IMG/VR virus record: IMGVR_UViG_3300035660_000001
Span: 1 to 64,000 of that record
Strand: one strand, 5' to 3'
DNA: 64,000 bases
From: a virus
The translations under genes were made by a program, and so were the position numbers. The notes under the pieces are model-generated. The model was not told the origin of the DNA, did no database searches, and saw only the letters and a list, made by a program, of their open reading frames with translations. This document shows, in pieces, positions 62,418-64,000 of the stretch (positions are counted from its first letter, which is position 1; every line of letters starts with the position of its first letter).

Positions 62418-62945
62418 ATGGGCGCAAGAGCACAAGTAACGGACTTCCTCCAAGCATATCGCTTCCACGTGACGTGCGATGCGGGGGCCCCCGGCTACAT
62501 CAAGGACGCCTTCGGACCGCCTCATGGTGGCTTCCGGACCTGTAACTTCCCAGAGTTCAGCACGGATGCCGTGGTCTACAAGGAAGGCATCTGGCGGATG
62601 GAGAGGAAGTATCCTGGGAACACGACCGTTTCGGACTGCACCCTCGAACGGGGTGTGGTGAAGAGCAACAACGGGTTCTACGACTGGATCGTGAAGAAGA
62701 TCAACGGCCAGGACTACCGTGTCGACATCAACATCCTGCACTTCCACCGGGACGACTGGAAGAGCGACGCCAAGCATCCGGACCCCTGGCAGGTCAACAC
62801 CGGGTCGGCCAACCGGAGGGTCATCCTTCACGAGGCGTTCCCGATCCGTTGCAAGCTGGCGTCGGACTTCGACGCCACATCTGGGGAGATTTCCGTGGAG
62901 TCCCTGGACCTCGCCTTCGAGTGGATGCAACTCGACGTCGGGTAA
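62418..62945 (+). CDS. Tail tube protein (gp19-like)
   Basis: A 175-residue protein, the length of T4 gp19 (163). It begins with a helix then beta domain FHVTCDAGAPGYIKDAFG, GGFRTCNFPEFSTDAVVYKE, and WRMERKYPGNTTVSDCTLER, which is the tube-type 'E-Y-x-E-G ... R-x-x-P-G-x-x-x-x-x-x-x-L-x-x-G' block. Two copies of this fold (see 62978) follow the sheath, the standard order in contractile tails. TAGGAGGAC upstream. Confidence 0.88.
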   Translation: MGARAQVTDFLQAYRFHVTCDAGAPGYIKDAFGPPHGGFRTCNFPEFSTDAVVYKEGIWRMERKYPGNTTVSDCTLERGVVKSNNGFYDWIVKKINGQDYRVDINILHFHRDDWKSDAKHPDPWQVNTGSANRRVILHEAFPIRCKLASDFDATSGEISVESLDLAFEWMQLDVG

Positions 62946-62977
62946 TCGATATTCCGAGTAGAGGCCGGAGGTGACCG

Positions 62978-63559
62978 TTGGCAAGGAAGCATCGCTTTAC
63001 CGAGTTTCTTCAACCGAACGTTTTCTATGTCTTGGACTACTCGCTGGGAGAAACCAGCATGCTGGCCCAGCTCGTCCAGGCGGGCTTCCGGAGCATCAGT
63101 GCGCCGGAGCTCACCTTAGAGACAGCGGAAATCAAGGAAGGGAATTGGCCGTTCAAACGCAAGCTCATTACGGGGGCCGCAGTCAATACCCTGACTCTCT
63201 CGAAGGGGGTCACGTTCTTCGACAGCGACTTCTGGCGGTGGGCAAGCAGGGCCTCGGTAGGCGCGAAGACCTTCGGCCTCGATATCGGGATGTTAGGGCT
63301 CAAGAGCGGGTTTCGAAAGGACCTGTTCCTGATTCAGTTCCTGCGGGGCGTTCCGAACGCCATGAAGTTCTTCCTTCCCTTCGGGGGATGGGATCGTGGA
63401 TTGAATGTTTTTCCAGCCAAGATATGGATGCTCGAGAACACGATCCCAACCCGCTACAAGGTGGGAACGGATTTCGACGGATCGACGGGGGAGATATCGA
63501 TAGCCGAAATTGAGCTATCGATGGAAAACTTCGACGAAATAGCGATCGCTTCTCTCTGA
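62978..63559 (+). CDS. Second tail-tube-like protein
   Basis: TTG start with GGAGGTG upstream; 193 residues. It shares the tube outline with the gene before it: a helix then ELTLETAEIKEGNWPFKRKL, LTLSKGVTFFDSDFWRW and an ISIAEIELSMENF end strand (compare EISVESLDLAFEWM in the first copy). A second, diverged tube-fold protein could be a tail terminator, a baseplate-proximal tube or a capping ring. Moderately sure of the fold, not of the role. Confidence 0.72.
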   Translation: MARKHRFTEFLQPNVFYVLDYSLGETSMLAQLVQAGFRSISAPELTLETAEIKEGNWPFKRKLITGAAVNTLTLSKGVTFFDSDFWRWASRASVGAKTFGLDIGMLGLKSGFRKDLFLIQFLRGVPNAMKFFLPFGGWDRGLNVFPAKIWMLENTIPTRYKVGTDFDGSTGEISIAEIELSMENFDEIAIASL

Positions 63560-63586
63560 TTTTTTTTGAACGGAGGTGTGTAACTC

Positions 63587-63943
63587 ATGGCGTATATAGA
63601 TGAGGAAACTTTTTACCAGATCAAGGCGGAGGTGGTCGCCAGGGACAAGGTCTGCCAGCACTGCGGGGGAGATCAGAACCTGGTGATGCACAAGGTCGAC
63701 CCGGAGGCCAATGGGCAGGCCATCGGGTACGTTCTGCTCTGCGAGTACTGCGACTTTGTCGCCGAGAGTGAGAAGGGGAGGAAGCGGTTCGGGGATAAGA
63801 TCCCAGTGCGGGCGAACTTCCTGCTTTCCCGGGGTCAGAGAGACCTGCTCATCGAAACCGCCCGTGCCCAAAACATCAGCGCCAGCGAGTTCGTCCGGGA
63901 TTTGCTTGACCGGGAGCTCAGGCCAGCGCACCTGCGGAGATAA
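63587..63943 (+). CDS. Zinc-ribbon plus ribbon-helix-helix-like protein
   Basis: A 118-residue protein. N-terminal half is a zinc ribbon with CQHCGGDQNLVMHKVDP and LLCEYCDF. The C-terminal third, RANFLLSRGQRDLLIETARA ... SASEFVRDLLDREL, has a strand then two helices like Arc/CopG ribbon-helix-helix regulators. A DNA-binding role is likely, for example regulation of late genes. GGAGGTGTGTAACTC precedes the ATG. The window ends 57 bases later with no further gene start visible. Confidence 0.65.
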   Translation: MAYIDEETFYQIKAEVVARDKVCQHCGGDQNLVMHKVDPEANGQAIGYVLLCEYCDFVAESEKGRKRFGDKIPVRANFLLSRGQRDLLIETARAQNISASEFVRDLLDRELRPAHLRR

Positions 63944-64000
63944 CCTTTAGTCTGGATGGGATTGACTCTATGACTTCCTTCGGCCCGTTTAGCCCAGCTT

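Noticed and set aside
60383-62419. A 678-codon open frame on the minus strand
   Set aside because: It lies opposite the tail sheath gene, which has clear family motifs. Long antisense frames are expected where codons end mostly in G or C. No ribosome site or recognisable protein.

Overview
This window is part of the genome of a large tailed bacteriophage with a contractile tail (myovirus). The evidence is a T4-type virion module (large terminase, portal, a protease of the gp21/S80 type, a gp23-like capsid protein, a tail sheath and two tail-tube-like proteins), dense same-strand packing with ATGA and TGATG overlaps, strong AGGAGG-type ribosome binding sites, frequent GTG/TTG starts, and tRNA genes with an encoded CCA. 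The DNA looks GC-rich with G/C-ending codons, except for two homing-endonuclease inserts that are visibly AT-richer. The host cannot be named from the sequence. Every gene I support is on the + strand.

Layout. 1-166: two tRNA-Pro genes. 166-12275: small unknown genes mixed with a sugar and glycan module (two methyltransferases, an NAD-dependent sugar reductase/epimerase, a DegT-type sugar aminotransferase, a hexapeptide acyltransferase, four glycosyltransferases) and a macro-domain protein. The last glycosyltransferase is interrupted by a mobile endonuclease. 12272-22984: a consensus promoter, then recombination and replication genes (RecA/UvsX with an inserted zinc ribbon, Cas4-like nuclease, RuvC-like resolvase, SSB, SWIM protein, Hjc-like nuclease, ParB-like protein) and a possible lysis pair (3D-domain protein plus a two-helix membrane protein). 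23015-25788: candidate small terminase and large terminase. 25776-34874: many small zinc-ribbon, membrane and unknown proteins, interrupted at 27312-27683 by a promoter driving a structured RNA with a tRNA-like T-arm at its 3' end. 34896-44362: head module, including a second mobile endonuclease inserted in a nucleoside deoxyribosyltransferase-like gene. 44534-58304: a long run of small genes. 58314-63943: connector and tail genes.

The most unusual features are: (1) two unrelated homing endonucleases inserted at the 5' ends of two genes, each followed by a synonymously recoded replacement 5' end that restores the interrupted gene; (2) about twenty otherwise dissimilar small proteins around the head genes that share one amphipathic N-terminal helix, which could be a capsid-targeting signal for a large set of internal head proteins; (3) the promoter-driven RNA at 27347-27683; (4) an H-type pseudoknot in the leader of the first endonuclease; (5) a small gene that seems to need a -1 frameshift; (6) a shared C-terminal FG[IV]xG tail on several unrelated proteins.
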